A stretch of 64,000 nucleotides of DNA from Xylophilus sp. GOD-11R (GTDB taxonomy: Bacteria > Pseudomonadota > Gammaproteobacteria > Burkholderiales > Burkholderiaceae_C). Numbering within the stretch: position 1 is the first letter of the stretch; each line of letters opens with the position of its first letter. Positions 19,550 to 31,065 of the stretch are shown in pieces. A program made the position numbers and the translations under genes. The stretch is taken from NCBI RefSeq assembly GCF_033546935.1, contig NZ_CP137854.1, forward strand, positions 4,030,001-4,094,000, read 5' to 3'. The notes under the pieces were generated by a model. It ran no database searches, was not told the origin of the DNA, and was given only the letters and a program-made list of their open reading frames with translations.

Positions 19550-21243
19550 ATGGCCGGCGCCATGACCGACGCGGCCCTGCCGTGGTACGAATCGCCGGAG
19601 CCGGCCGGCATACGCATCTGGAACGGTTTCGCCAACGCCCGGGTGCTGGTGGCCGTCGCGGTGCTGGCGCTGCAGGGCCTCGTCCACCTCATGGGCCAGG
19701 AACTGCACGCGACCTTTCTGGCGCTGTGCATGGCCTACCTGGCCGCAGCCGTCTTCGTGCGCTTCGCCATGCGCCCGGCACCCAACGAGCCGCCGCTGGG
19801 CCGGCTCTGGCTGCCCACCGTCGGCGCCGACCTGATCGCCTTCTCGTCCATGCAGATCCTGCAGCCCGGCGGCATGAACTACACGCCGCTGCTCGGCCTG
19901 CCGGTGCTGATGGCGGCCGTGCTGGGATCGCGCCGTACCGCGCTCGCCACCACGGCAGCGGTGGCGCTGCTGCTGCTGACCGAGGTGACGGTCACCGGCC
20001 TGCGTTCCTACGGACCGATCGCATCGCAGTTCGCCCAGGCAGGGCTGACCGGCATCGGCTACTTTCTGGTCACCTTCCTGGTCCATCCGGTCGCGGCCCG
20101 GCTGGCGCGCGAGGAAGAACTGGCGCGCGAAGGCCAGCAGTCGGCGCTGGTGCAGGCGCAGGTCAACGAGCTGGTCATCGCCTCGCTGGGCGACGGCGTG
20201 CTGGTCATCGACGACCAGGACAACGTGCGTGCGGCCAACCCCGCCGCCCGCGCCCTGCTGGACCAGGCCGTGAAGGTGCCGCTGCCGTTCTCGCTGGCCG
20301 GGTCCCCCGCCTGGTACCCGCTGGTGGAGCTCGCGCGGCGCACCTTCGTCCAGGGCTCCGAAGACGGCGCACTCACCGCCGACGTCGCCCTGCAGTACGA
20401 ACATCTCGGCCCGCGCCGCCTGCACCTGCGCGCGCGCCTGACCGACCGCGACGGCGGTGCCACCCGCCTGTGCGTGATGTTCCTGGAGGACCAGCGCGAG
20501 AACGAGGCGAAGCTGCGCACCGAGAAGCTGGCCGCCATGGGCCGCATGTCGGCGGCGGTCGCCCATGAGATCCGCAACCCGCTGGCGGCCATCGTGCAGG
20601 CCAATCAGCTGCTCGACGAGGAACTCGAAGACCCGTCGCACAAGCGCCTGGCGCAGATGGTGCGCCAAAACGCGCAACGCCTGGCGCGCATCACCGAAGA
20701 AGTGCTGGACGTTTCCCGTGCCCAGCAGCAGTTCCACTTCGACGCCGCCACCATCGAGCTCGACGAGACCGCTGGCGCGGTTTGCGTCGACTGGCATGTG
20801 CACGCCGGCCGGGGCTGCGGCCTGCAGTTCATTCCCGGCGCGCCGCGCCTGACGGTCGAGTTCGACAGCGACCACCTGCGCCGCATCCTCGTCAACCTGC
20901 TGGACAACGCCTTGCGCTACATCACCCCGAACGACGACGCCCTGCAGGTGCGCACCTGGACCAGCGGCAACCAAACCCTGATGGAAGTCTGGAGCGACGG
21001 CCCGCCGCTGGAGCCGACCGTCGCCGAGCGACTGTTCGAGCCCTTCTTTTCATCCGAAAGCCGCTCCAGCGGGTTGGGGCTCTATATCTGTCGCGAACTG
21101 TGCGAGCGCCACGGCGCGGCCATCGGCTACCGACGCATCGAGCGACGTACCGGCCGGGGCCTTTTGCAGGGCAATGCCTTCACCCTGGCCTTCCGCCCGG
21201 CAGCGACTGCGCCACCGCCATTGCCTTTTGACACAATAGCGCC

Positions 21244-21247
<4 letters not shown>
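19550..21247 (+). CDS. pilS: Type IV pilus sensor histidine kinase PilS
   Basis: A 565-aa kinase. Several transmembrane helices lie in the first 190 residues (e.g. [37 protein letters not shown]). A PAS-like domain follows ([23 protein letters not shown]). The phospho-His is in [14 protein letters not shown], and the ATPase boxes are [12 protein letters not shown] and [12 protein letters not shown]. In this family PilS controls PilR and hence pilin transcription. ATG 19550 is chosen; ATG 19562 is also possible. It sits four bases after the PP0621-like gene and overlaps pilR by four bases. Gene order pilS-pilR-ampD is typical for this order. Confidence 0.92.
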
Positions 21248-22732
<1,485 letters not shown>

Positions 22733-22755
<23 letters not shown>

Positions 22756-23338
22756 GTCCGGGCCCGGCGTCTGGAACGGCGGCTGGCTCGTGAGCGCCGA
22801 GCGCTGCCCTTCACCGAACTTCGGCCCGCGACCGCCCGGCGCGGCCATCGACCTGATCGTCGTCCATTCCATCAGTCTGCCGCCGGGCGTCTATGGCGGC
22901 TCGGAGGTGTTCGAGCTCTTCACCAACCGTCTCGACTGGGAAGCGCATCCGTATTTCGCCACGATCCGCGGCATCGAGGTGTCGAGCCACTTCTATATCC
23001 GCCGTGACGGCAGCCTCTGGCAGTTCGTCGACTGTGACCAGCGTGCCTGGCATGCCGGCCGCTCGGCCTGGCGGGGGCGCGAAAACTGCAATGACGACTC
23101 GATCGGCATCGAACTCGAGGGGCTGGAAGGTCAGACCTTCGATCCTGCCCAATACGAGGCGCTGGCGCGGGTCTGCGAAGCGCTGGCGGTGCGCTACCCC
23201 ATCGACCACGTCGCCGGCCACTCCGACATCGCGCCCGGCCGCAAACAAGATCCCGGCGCCGGCTTCGACTGGCCGCATTTCATGGATCTGCTGAATTGGC
23301 CGGCCGGTCGATTTCCGCCAGCCCACCGCGTCGACTGA
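22733..23338 (+). CDS. ampD: 1,6-anhydro-N-acetylmuramyl-L-alanine amidase AmpD
   Basis: A 201-aa cytosolic zinc amidase of peptidoglycan recycling. It carries the N-terminal [10 protein letters not shown] signature. Zinc ligands are likely the His of IVVHSIS and the His of [15 protein letters not shown], whose Asp is the third ligand. [16 protein letters not shown] and GIELEG are the other conserved blocks. In many bacteria loss of AmpD raises AmpR-driven beta-lactamase. It overlaps pilR by 23 bases, so it is the last gene of this operon. Confidence 0.95.
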
Positions 23339-23512
23339 AAACCGAAAAATTTTTAGCGCAAGCGAAGTTGGCTACTGGCGTGGGATGGCGAAGCAAACCG
23401 CCCCGAAACCCGCACCAGTCCTCAAGCTTCCATCTGGATACGCGATGAAACAAGGGATTGAAGCGGAAGCCGTCGTCCATAAGTCCGCTTGGCCTGGAAA
23501 AACGCGCTTCAC

Positions 23513-23560
23513 ACACTATCTGTAGTGTCTAGAATGGCCCTCGCCCCCTGTATCTAGGGG
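23513..23560 (+). promoter_or_regulatory. Paired NrdR-like boxes upstream of nrdA
   Basis: ACACTATCTGTAGTGT (23513-23528) matches the NrdR box (ACACWATATATWGTGT) at 14 of 16 positions. A second, weaker palindrome, CCCCTGTATCTAGGGG (23545-23560), has its centre 32 bp away, about three helical turns, as in known NrdR box pairs. The rest of the 326-bp gap 23339-23664 holds no convincing gene. Confidence 0.7.
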
Positions 23561-23664
23561 CTTCGATCATCGGCATCGCCGACCGGATGGCCAGTTTCCT
23601 GCACGTGTCGACGCCATACGTCAGCCGAAACAGCCGTCGCAAACGACGAAAGAGGAACACCCGA

Positions 23665-26592
23665 ATGCAAACCGCCACCAGCACGCCGACCCTGCCTGCC
23701 AGCCAGGCCTTTTCTTCCACCGCTTCGACCGCCGCCCAGGCGCCCGGCACCGCTGCCGGCTCCGGCGCGCTGGCGCACTACCAGATCATTCGCCGCAACG
23801 GCGCGGTGGTGCCCTTCGAGCTGCAGAAGATCGCCGTGGCGATGATGAAGGCCTTCCTGGCGGTGCACGGCACCGGCGGCGCGGCGTCGGCCAGCGTGCG
23901 CGAGATGGTCGACCAGCTCACCCAGAACGTTTCCCGTGCGCTGGTGCGTTCGCGTCCGGGCGGCGGCACCTTCCACATCGAGGACGTGCAGGACCAGGTC
24001 GAGCTCGGGCTGATGCGTGGCGGCCACCATGAAGTCGCCCGTGCCTACGTGCTCTACCGCGAACGCCGCACCCAGGAACGCGCCAAGCAGGTCGAGCAGG
24101 CCACGCCAGCCGCTGCGGCGATGCACGTGACCGACAACGGCCAGCGCGTGGCGCTGGACCTGGGCCGCCTGCAGGCGCTCATCACCTCGGCCTGCTCCGG
24201 CCTGGGTGCCGACGTCAAGCCCGATCCGATCGTCGCCGAGACCATGCGCAACCTGTACGACGGCGTGCCGATCGACGAGGTCTTCAAGGCCGCCATCCTG
24301 GCCGCCCGGACCCTCATCGAAAAGGATCCGGACTACACCTACGCCACCGCGCGCCTGCTGCTGCACACGATTGCCCGCGAAGTCTTCGGCCGCGAAACCG
24401 CGCCCTCGGAAATGGCCGCCGCCTATGTCGAGTACTTCCCGCAGTTCATCCAGAAGGGCATCCAGCACGAACTGCTCGACGCCAAGCTCGGCGAATACGA
24501 CCTGCCCCGCCTCGCCGCCGCCCTGAAGGCCGAGCGCGACCTGCAGTTCGACTACCTCGGCCTGCAGACCCTCTACGACCGCTACTTCCAGCACGTCAAG
24601 AAGACCCGCATCGAAATGCCGCAGTCCTTCTTCATGCGCGTGGCCATGGGCCTGGCCCTGAATGAGGTAGATCGCGAAGCCCGCGCCATCGAGTTCTACG
24701 AAGTGCTGTCGTCCTTCGACTTCATGTCGTCCACCCCCACGCTGTTCAACAGCGGCACGCTGCGCTCGCAGCTGTCGTCCTGCTACCTGACCACCGTGCC
24801 CGACGACCTGGACGGCATCTACGAATCCATCAAGGAAAACGCGCTGCTGAGCAAATTCGCCGGCGGCCTGGGCAACGACTGGACCCGGGTGCGCGCGCTC
24901 GGCTCGCACATCAAGGGCACCAACGGCGAATCGCAAGGCGTCGTGCCCTTCCTGAAGGTCGTCAACGACACCGCTGTCGCGGTCAACCAGGGCGGCAAGC
25001 GCAAGGGCGCGGTCTGCACCTACCTGGAAACCTGGCACCTCGACATCGAGGAATTCCTGGAGCTGCGCAAGAACACCGGCGACGACCGCCGCCGTACCCA
25101 CGACATGAACACCGCGAACTGGATCCCCGACCTGTTCATGCGCCGTGTCATGGAAAAGGGCGAGTGGACCCTGTTCTCGCCCTCCAACGTGCCCGACCTG
25201 CACGACCTGTTCGGTGCCGACTTCGAAAAGGCCTATGTCGCCTACGAGGCCCGTGCCAAGGCCGGCGAGATCAAGCCCGCGCGCACCGTCCAGGCCAGCG
25301 ACCTGTGGCGCAAGATGCTCACCATGCTGTTCGAGACCGGCCATCCCTGGATCACCTTCAAGGACGCCTGCAACGTACGCTCGCCGCAACAGCACGTGGG
25401 TGTGGTGCACTCGTCCAACCTCTGCACCGAGATCACGCTCAACACCAGCGACACCGAAACCGCCGTCTGCAACCTCGGCTCGGTCAACCTGCAGCAGCAT
25501 CTGAAGAACGGCGCCGTCGACCACGAGAAGCTGCGCAAGACGATCTCGACCGCGATGCGCATGCTCGACAACGTGATCGACATCAACTACTACGCGGTCA
25601 AGAAGGCTCGCGACTCCAACCTGCGCCACCGCCCGGTCGGCCTGGGCCTCATGGGCTTTCAGGACAGTCTCTACGAACTGCGCATTCCCTACGCCTCGCA
25701 GCAGGCCGTCGAGTTCGCCGACCAGTCGATGGAAGCCATCTGCTACTACGCCTATTGGGCGTCGACCGAACTGGCCCGCGAACGCGGCCGCTACAGCAGC
25801 TATCCCGGCTCGCTGTGGGAGAAGGGCGTGCTGCCGCTCGACACCCTGAACATGCTGGCCGACGCACGCGGCGGCTATGTCGAGGTCGACCGCTCGGCCA
25901 CCCTCGACTGGGACGCGCTGCGCAAGAAGATCGCCGTCGACGGCATGCGCAACTCCAACTGCGTGGCCATCGCTCCGACCGCGACCATCTCCAACATCGT
26001 CGGCGTCGATGCATCCATCGAACCCTGCTTCGGCAACCTGTCGGTCAAGTCCAACCTGTCGGGCGAATTCACCGTCATCAATGGCGCCCTGGTGCGCGAC
26101 CTCAAACGTCTGAACCTGTGGGACGACGTGATGGTGATGGACCTCAAGCACTTCGACGGATCGCTGCGTCCCATCGACCGCGTGCCGGGCGAGATCAAGG
26201 CGCTCTACGCCACCGCCTTCGAGGTCGAGACCACCTGGCTCGTCGAAGCCGCCGCACGTCGCCAGAAGTGGATCGACCAGGCCCAGTCGCTCAACATCTA
26301 CATGGCCGGCGCATCGGGCAAGAAGCTCGACGACACCTACAAGCTGGCCTGGACGCGTGGTCTCAAGACCACCTACTACCTGCGAACCATCAGCGCCACG
26401 CACGCCGAGAAATCGACCGTGCATTCGGACCGCCTCAACGCCGTGTCCTCGACGCAGAAGGCAGCACCTTCGGCACTCGAAGCAGCAGCCGCACAAGCCC
26501 GTGCGCAAGCCGATGCGGAGGCCGCTTCGGTGCCTGCCACCGACATCAAGTTCTGCGCCATCGACGACCCTGGCTGCGAAGCCTGCCAATAA
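23665..26592 (+). CDS. nrdA: Class Ia ribonucleoside-diphosphate reductase alpha subunit NrdA
   Basis: A 975-aa catalytic subunit that makes dNDPs from NDPs. It has an N-terminal ATP-cone (YQIIRRNGAVVPFELQKIAVAMMKAF), the active-site cysteine block SSTPTLFNSGTLRSQLSSCYL, NLCTEITL, the central FAGGLGNDWTRVRA loop and NCVAIAPTATISNI, and the redox pair at the C-terminus (CAIDDPGCEACQ). The start ATG 23665 follows AGAGGAA. An Ala/Gln-rich linker precedes the tail. A duplicated ATP-cone-like region may exist (residues about 155-250), which fits the length being greater than E. coli's 761. nrdB follows after 168 bases. Confidence 0.96.
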   Translation: MQTATSTPTLPASQAFSSTASTAAQAPGTAAGSGALAHYQIIRRNGAVVPFELQKIAVAMMKAFLAVHGTGGAASASVREMVDQLTQNVSRALVRSRPGGGTFHIEDVQDQVELGLMRGGHHEVARAYVLYRERRTQERAKQVEQATPAAAAMHVTDNGQRVALDLGRLQALITSACSGLGADVKPDPIVAETMRNLYDGVPIDEVFKAAILAARTLIEKDPDYTYATARLLLHTIAREVFGRETAPSEMAAAYVEYFPQFIQKGIQHELLDAKLGEYDLPRLAAALKAERDLQFDYLGLQTLYDRYFQHVKKTRIEMPQSFFMRVAMGLALNEVDREARAIEFYEVLSSFDFMSSTPTLFNSGTLRSQLSSCYLTTVPDDLDGIYESIKENALLSKFAGGLGNDWTRVRALGSHIKGTNGESQGVVPFLKVVNDTAVAVNQGGKRKGAVCTYLETWHLDIEEFLELRKNTGDDRRRTHDMNTANWIPDLFMRRVMEKGEWTLFSPSNVPDLHDLFGADFEKAYVAYEARAKAGEIKPARTVQASDLWRKMLTMLFETGHPWITFKDACNVRSPQQHVGVVHSSNLCTEITLNTSDTETAVCNLGSVNLQQHLKNGAVDHEKLRKTISTAMRMLDNVIDINYYAVKKARDSNLRHRPVGLGLMGFQDSLYELRIPYASQQAVEFADQSMEAICYYAYWASTELARERGRYSSYPGSLWEKGVLPLDTLNMLADARGGYVEVDRSATLDWDALRKKIAVDGMRNSNCVAIAPTATISNIVGVDASIEPCFGNLSVKSNLSGEFTVINGALVRDLKRLNLWDDVMVMDLKHFDGSLRPIDRVPGEIKALYATAFEVETTWLVEAAARRQKWIDQAQSLNIYMAGASGKKLDDTYKLAWTRGLKTTYYLRTISATHAEKSTVHSDRLNAVSSTQKAAPSALEAAAAQARAQADAEAASVPATDIKFCAIDDPGCEACQ

Positions 26593-26760
26593 GGCCTGAC
26601 GGCCTATCGACATCGTGCGAGACCTGCGTCATGACAGGCGCTTCAACCGGTCCGCACGATGCTTCAACACAACATGCAAGGCCATGCGATATGCGTGCAG
26701 CTGTGACAGCCGCTTTTCATTTCGCAGGCCTGCTTTCATAATCGAACGATCGGAAAATCT

Positions 26761-27960
26761 ATGCTGACCTGGGACGAAGAAGTCAAGCCCGCAACGCCGT
26801 CCACATCGCACGGCGCCACGCCTGCTGCGCGTGGTGAATCGGCGCCTCTGCCGGGCCTCGCCACCCACAGCTTCGCGGCTTCCGTCGCGGCCGATGCACC
26901 GCTGCCGAGCCAGCCCGCACAGGTCGCGGCAGGTGTCGGCCATAGCCGGGTCAATGCGGCCGACAAGCGCATCATCAACGCCAAGACCGACGTTAACCAG
27001 TTGGTCCCCTTCAAGTACAAGTGGGCCTGGGAAAAGTACCTCGCCACCTGCGCCAACCACTGGATGCCGCAAGAGGTCAACATGACCCGCGACATCGCGC
27101 TCTGGAAGGACCCCAACGGCCTGACCGAAGACGAGCGCCGCATCGTCAAGCGCAACCTCGGCTTCTTCGTCACCGCCGATTCGCTGGCCGCCAACAACAT
27201 CGTGCTGGGCACCTATCGCCACATCACCGCACCCGAGTGCCGCCAGTTCCTGCTGCGCCAGGCCTTCGAGGAAGCGATCCACACGCACGCCTACCAGTAC
27301 ATCGTTGAATCGCTCGGCCTCGACGAGTCCGAGATCTTCAACGCCTACAACGAGGTCGCCTCCATCCGCGAGAAGGACCAGTTCCTGATCCCCTTCATCG
27401 AGGCCATCAGCGACCCGAACTTCCACACCGGCACCTTCGAAACCGACCAGACGCTGCTCAAGTCGCTGATCGTCTTCGCCTGCCTCATGGAAGGCCTGTT
27501 CTTCTATGTCGGCTTTACCCAGATCCTCGCGCTGGGCCGTCAGAACAAGATGACCGGTGCCGCCGAGCAGTACCAGTACATCCTGCGCGACGAGTCGATG
27601 CACTGCAACTTCGGCATCGACCTGATCAACCAGTTGAAGCTCGAGAACCCGCAGCTCTGGACGGCTGAGTTCAAGGCCGAGATCAAGGATCTGTTCCAGA
27701 AGGCCGTCGAGCTCGAATACAAGTACGCCGAAGACACCATGCCACGTGGCGTGCTGGGCATGAACGCATCGATGTTCAAGGGCTACCTGCGCTACATCGC
27801 CAACCGGCGCGCGACGCAGATCGGCCTGGAAGCACTGTTCCCCAATGAGGAAAACCCGTTCCCCTGGATGAGCGAGATGATCGACCTGAAGAAGGAGCGC
27901 AACTTCTTCGAGACGCGCGTCATCGAGTACCAATCCGGCGGAGCGCTTTCCTGGGACTGA
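26761..27960 (+). CDS. nrdB: Class Ia ribonucleotide reductase beta subunit NrdB
   Basis: A 399-aa radical-generating subunit. Iron ligands are visible in [13 protein letters not shown] (Glu/His), [15 protein letters not shown] (Glu) and [12 protein letters not shown] (Glu/His). The radical tyrosine is expected in the AYQYI region. The first ~65 residues are a low-complexity S/T/A/P tail before [19 protein letters not shown]. The C-terminus ([10 protein letters not shown]) is the usual NrdA-docking tail. It lies downstream of nrdA on the same strand. The 168-base gap contains a short AGGCC/GGCCT hairpin but no gene. Confidence 0.96.
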   Translation: MLTWDEEVKPATPSTSHGATPAARGESAPLPGLATHSFAASVAADAPLPSQPAQVAAGVGHSRVNAADKRIINAKTDVNQLVPFKYKWAWEKYLATCANHWMPQEVNMTRDIALWKDPNGLTEDERRIVKRNLGFFVTADSLAANNIVLGTYRHITAPECRQFLLRQAFEEAIHTHAYQYIVESLGLDESEIFNAYNEVASIREKDQFLIPFIEAISDPNFHTGTFETDQTLLKSLIVFACLMEGLFFYVGFTQILALGRQNKMTGAAEQYQYILRDESMHCNFGIDLINQLKLENPQLWTAEFKAEIKDLFQKAVELEYKYAEDTMPRGVLGMNASMFKGYLRYIANRRATQIGLEALFPNEENPFPWMSEMIDLKKERNFFETRVIEYQSGGALSWD

Positions 27961-27999
27961 AAAAGGCCTGCACTGCAACCTGCCATGGCGCCCCGATTC

Positions 28000-28086
28000 A
28001 CGCCTGCCCCTCATCGCACCGACAGAGTGCGGAGCGGCAGGCGTTCCTGCGTTCATGAGGTTGAAGCCATGCGCTTCAATCTCATG
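28000..28086 (+). other. Two strong consecutive stem-loops downstream of nrdB
   Basis: Stem 1 pairs ACGCCTGCC (28000-28008) with GGCAGGCGT (28036-28044) and has an inner CGCAC/GTGCG stem. Stem 2 pairs CATGAGGTTGAAG (28054-28066) with CTTCAATCTCATG (28074-28086) over a 7-base loop. Neither has a T-run. They could form a structured 3' end, a leader for the next gene, or a small RNA. Confidence 0.5.
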
Positions 28087-28148
28087 GATCATTCCGTCGC
28101 CAAGAATGCGACCGGAGTGCTCTTTGTAATGTGACCAAGGAGAAATAA

Positions 28149-28820
28149 ATGGCAACTGCGAAGAAATCGGCCGCCAAGAAGGCCGCCCCAGCGAAGAAAG
28201 CCGTAGCCGCCAAAAAGGCAGCACCGGCCAAGAAGGTCGTAGCCAAGAAGGCAGCAGCACCGGCGAAGAAGGCCGCAGCTCCCGCCAAGAAGGCGGTCGC
28301 GAAGAAGGCTGCACCTGCCAAGAAGGCTGCACCGGCAAAGAAGGCCGCTCCGGCCAAAAAGGCTGTTCCGGCGAAGAAGGCCGCTCCTGCCAAGAAGGCC
28401 GCACCGGCGAAAAAGGCTGCGCCTGCGAAGAAGGCCGCACCGGCAAAGAAGGCTGCTCCCGCCAAGAAGGCTGCACCTGCCAAGAAGGCTGCACCGGCGA
28501 AGAAGGCCGCTCCTGCCAAGAAGGCCGCACCGGCGAAGAAGGCTGCGCCTGCGAAGAAGGCCGCTCCTGCCAAGAAGGCTGCGCCCGCGAAGAAGTCCGC
28601 TCCGGCCAAGAAGGCTGCACCAGCGAAGAAGGCTGCGACCCCCCCTGCCCCTGCGCCTGCACCGGCGAAGAAGGCAGCTCCCGCCAAGAAGGCTGCACCG
28701 GCAAAGAAGGCGGCTGCTCCGGCGGCTGCACCTTCGAGCGCGGCAGCGGTCTCTCCGGCAGCGCAGACCACGCTCAACCCGCAGGCCGCCTGGCCTTTTC
28801 CGACCGGCACCAAGCCCTGA
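28149..28820 (+). CDS. Histone H1-like DNA-binding protein with PAKKAA repeats
   Basis: A 223-aa, extremely basic protein built almost entirely of a six-residue repeat (AAPAKK/PAKKAA), with a short acidic-free tail (SSAAAVSPAAQTTLNPQ). It resembles eukaryotic H1 C-terminal tails and bacterial HctB/AlgP-type proteins, which bind and compact DNA. An AAGGAG ribosome-binding site precedes ATG 28149. The DNA is an 18-base imperfect repeat, so the length may vary between strains. Ends at a strong terminator. Confidence 0.88.
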   Translation: MATAKKSAAKKAAPAKKAVAAKKAAPAKKVVAKKAAAPAKKAAAPAKKAVAKKAAPAKKAAPAKKAAPAKKAVPAKKAAPAKKAAPAKKAAPAKKAAPAKKAAPAKKAAPAKKAAPAKKAAPAKKAAPAKKAAPAKKAAPAKKAAPAKKSAPAKKAAPAKKAATPPAPAPAPAKKAAPAKKAAPAKKAAAPAAAPSSAAAVSPAAQTTLNPQAAWPFPTGTKP

Positions 28821-28843
28821 TCGGAACGAGACGAAAGTCTCTC

Positions 28844-28874
28844 GCCCGATGCCTCCCGGCATCGGGCTTTTTTT
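28844..28874 (+). terminator. Intrinsic terminator of the histone-like gene
   Basis: GCCCGATGCC (28844-28853) pairs perfectly with GGCATCGGGC (28858-28867) over a 4-base loop, followed by seven T's. Confidence 0.92.
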
Positions 28875-28877
28875 ATG

Positions 28878-29771
28878 TCAAAGAACGCCGTCGAGCTGGT
28901 AGTTCTGCGGTCCACGCTGGGCGATCTTGGCAGCGCCCACCCGGTTCCCCAATTCGGCGCAACGCACCAGCTCCCAGCCCTGCTCCAGGCCGAACAGCAG
29001 CGCGCCACGCCAGGCATCGCCACAACCCGTGGGATCGACCACGGCCGCGGCCTGCACGCCCGGCACATGGGTGCGCTGTCCGTCGATCCAGATCTCGCAG
29101 CCCTCGCCGGCCAGTGTGACGATCACGCCCCGGACCTTCTTCGACAGCTCGGCCAGGCTCAGGCCGGTGCGCTCGCACAGCATGCGGCCTTCGTAGTCGT
29201 TGACCGTCACCCAGCTGGCTTGTTCCACAAACGCCAGCAGCTCGGCACCGCCGAACATCGGAAGCCCCTGTCCCGGATCGAAGACGAAAGGAATGCCGGC
29301 TTCGGCGAACTGCGCCGCGTGCTGCAGCATCGCATCGCGACCGTCGGGCGAGACGATGCCCACCTTCACATCGGCCCGCGCCTCGATGCGCGTGACATGC
29401 GCCTGCATCATCGCGCCCGGATGAAAGGCGGTGATCTGGTTGTTGTCGCGGTCGGTCATGATCATCGCCTGCGCCGTGAACGTGTCGTCCACTTCCCGCA
29501 CATATTCGGTCGAGATGCCGAGTTCCTTCAGCCGTGCGATGTAGCCGGCGCCGTCCGTGCCCACCGTGGCCATCGGCAGGGGCGTGCCGCCCAGCGCACG
29601 CAGCGCGTAGGCGATGTTGCCGGCGCAACCGCCGAAGTCGCGGCGCAGCGCGGGCACCAGGAACGACACGTTGAGGATGTGCAGCTGGTCCGGCAGGATC
29701 TGCTCGGCGAAGCGGCCCTCGAAGGTCATGATGGTGTCGAAGGCGAGGGATCCGCAGATGATGGCTGCCAT
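28878..29771 (-). CDS. PfkB-family carbohydrate/nucleoside kinase
   Basis: A 297-aa ribokinase-like enzyme. The N-terminal substrate site is DFGGCAGNIAYALRALGG, and the C-terminal ATP/anion-hole signature is DPTGCGDAWRGALL with the catalytic Asp. The usual GAGD reads GCGD here. Adenosine kinase is a possibility, since this family form is often annotated so, but the substrate cannot be read from sequence. It is the last gene on the minus strand of a run that begins with tlpA/accB, 48 bases after the DUF3426 gene. Confidence 0.85.
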   Translation of the reverse strand: MAAIICGSLAFDTIMTFEGRFAEQILPDQLHILNVSFLVPALRRDFGGCAGNIAYALRALGGTPLPMATVGTDGAGYIARLKELGISTEYVREVDDTFTAQAMIMTDRDNNQITAFHPGAMMQAHVTRIEARADVKVGIVSPDGRDAMLQHAAQFAEAGIPFVFDPGQGLPMFGGAELLAFVEQASWVTVNDYEGRMLCERTGLSLAELSKKVRGVIVTLAGEGCEIWIDGQRTHVPGVQAAAVVDPTGCGDAWRGALLFGLEQGWELVRCAELGNRVGAAKIAQRGPQNYQLDGVL

Positions 29772-29819
29772 GAAGAATCGTCGGTGAGTAGATAGAAACG
29801 AACGGCCGGAACGTGCCGC

Positions 29820-31025
29820 TCAGGGATAGAAAGCCAGCACACGGTAGCCCGCCACCCGGTCGGCGGCCAACGGGGCCTGCAATTGCACCGGCAGGCTGCC
29901 GCTCCACGCACCGCCGGCAGCGAGCACGGGCTGCGCGCGCAGCTCCGAAGGCTCGAGCACCCGGCGCAGGAGGGTCTGGTCCTGGGTGTCGGTCAAGGTG
30001 AGCTCCAGCGCCGGCATCGCCAGCGCGACCGGGGCCGTGTTGCGCACCTCCACCTCGAACTGGAACAGGCTGGCGCTGATCTTGTTGAAGGCCGAACTGT
30101 CGATCACGATCGCATCGACACGTCGCAGGGGAGCGACCACGCATTGCAGCGGAACGCACAGCGATTCGAGCATCGGTCGAAGTCCCGGCAGATGGGCCGC
30201 CAGCCGATCGCGTTCGGCCCGGGCGACCTGCAGCGCCAAGGCCCCGATCAGGAGCAGGCAAAGACCGGCACTGGCGAGCACCACCGCGGGCCGCTGCCAG
30301 AACGCCCGGCGCTGCGCCACCCGAATAAAGCTCAGATCGTTCAGCGTCGCGGCCGCATCGCCCGCCTCGGCCTGCGCCCGGGCCTCGGGCGTTCCCGCAT
30401 CGGGCGCTGGAGGCACGAAGGCCGGCTGGTAGAGCGACTGTTGCGGCTCGTCGTTGTCGGCGGTCTGGAGCAGTAGCGCGGACGGAACCTCGTCGTCGAT
30501 GTCGAAGGACTCGTCTTCTGCATCCTGCACCGCTTCCGGCCGTTGCGGCGGCGCCTCGCCGTTGAGCACGATGCGCGCAGCGGGGGAGCGTCGCAGCCAG
30601 ACGGCGGCGGGTTCGTCCGGGCGCTGACGAGCGGTCGCCGGCAGGGGTGACGGCACTTCGATCGGCTTTTCGATCGAGTCGTAGGGCGAGCCGTGGGCCA
30701 CTTCCGACGCAGAGAGATCGGACAGAGCCGCGGGAGCTGACTCTTCGAGCGAAAAATCTTCACCAAAGGCGCGAGGACGGGCGGTCGTCGAGGTACCCAC
30801 GACGTCGGACGCTTCGACTTCGGTCAGTTCAACGCGGGTGTCGTGGTCGGCTCCCATGCGATCCGCGCCGTCCCCGACCGGCTGCCCGATCGGCTTGAGA
30901 TGCGCGGACGCGTCGAACACCTCGCCACATTGGCCGCATCGCACCCAGCCGTCGGAAACCTTCAACTGGTCTGGAACGACCTTGAAGATCGTCGCGCAGG
31001 ATGGGCAGCGTGTGGACAGGCTCAT
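29820..31025 (-). CDS. Zinc-ribbon and DUF3426 membrane protein
   Basis: A 401-aa protein. It has an MJ0042-type zinc ribbon at the N-terminus (RCPSCATIFKV...WVRCGQCGEVFDA, two CxxC pairs), a long acidic low-complexity linker, one transmembrane helix (VVLASAGLCLLLIGALALQV) and a C-terminal extracytoplasmic DUF3426 domain (FQFEVEVRNTAPVALAMPALELTLTD). The role is unknown. The link with prmA and accC is typical of the order Burkholderiales. Confidence 0.85.
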   Translation of the reverse strand: MSLSTRCPSCATIFKVVPDQLKVSDGWVRCGQCGEVFDASAHLKPIGQPVGDGADRMGADHDTRVELTEVEASDVVGTSTTARPRAFGEDFSLEESAPAALSDLSASEVAHGSPYDSIEKPIEVPSPLPATARQRPDEPAAVWLRRSPAARIVLNGEAPPQRPEAVQDAEDESFDIDDEVPSALLLQTADNDEPQQSLYQPAFVPPAPDAGTPEARAQAEAGDAAATLNDLSFIRVAQRRAFWQRPAVVLASAGLCLLLIGALALQVARAERDRLAAHLPGLRPMLESLCVPLQCVVAPLRRVDAIVIDSSAFNKISASLFQFEVEVRNTAPVALAMPALELTLTDTQDQTLLRRVLEPSELRAQPVLAAGGAWSGSLPVQLQAPLAADRVAGYRVLAFYP

Positions 31026-31065
31026 GGACTCGCCGATTGTAGGCAGCGCGCCGCGCCGCCCGCGC

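Noticed and set aside
23554..26613. A 1019-codon open frame opposite nrdA
   Set aside because: It mirrors the strong codon bias of nrdA, has no recognisable domain and no ribosome-binding site. It is a shadow of the plus-strand gene.
26629..28731. A 700-codon minus-strand frame over the PAKKAA repeat
   Set aside because: It is a low-complexity product of the repeat read backwards and also runs through nrdB; no independent support.
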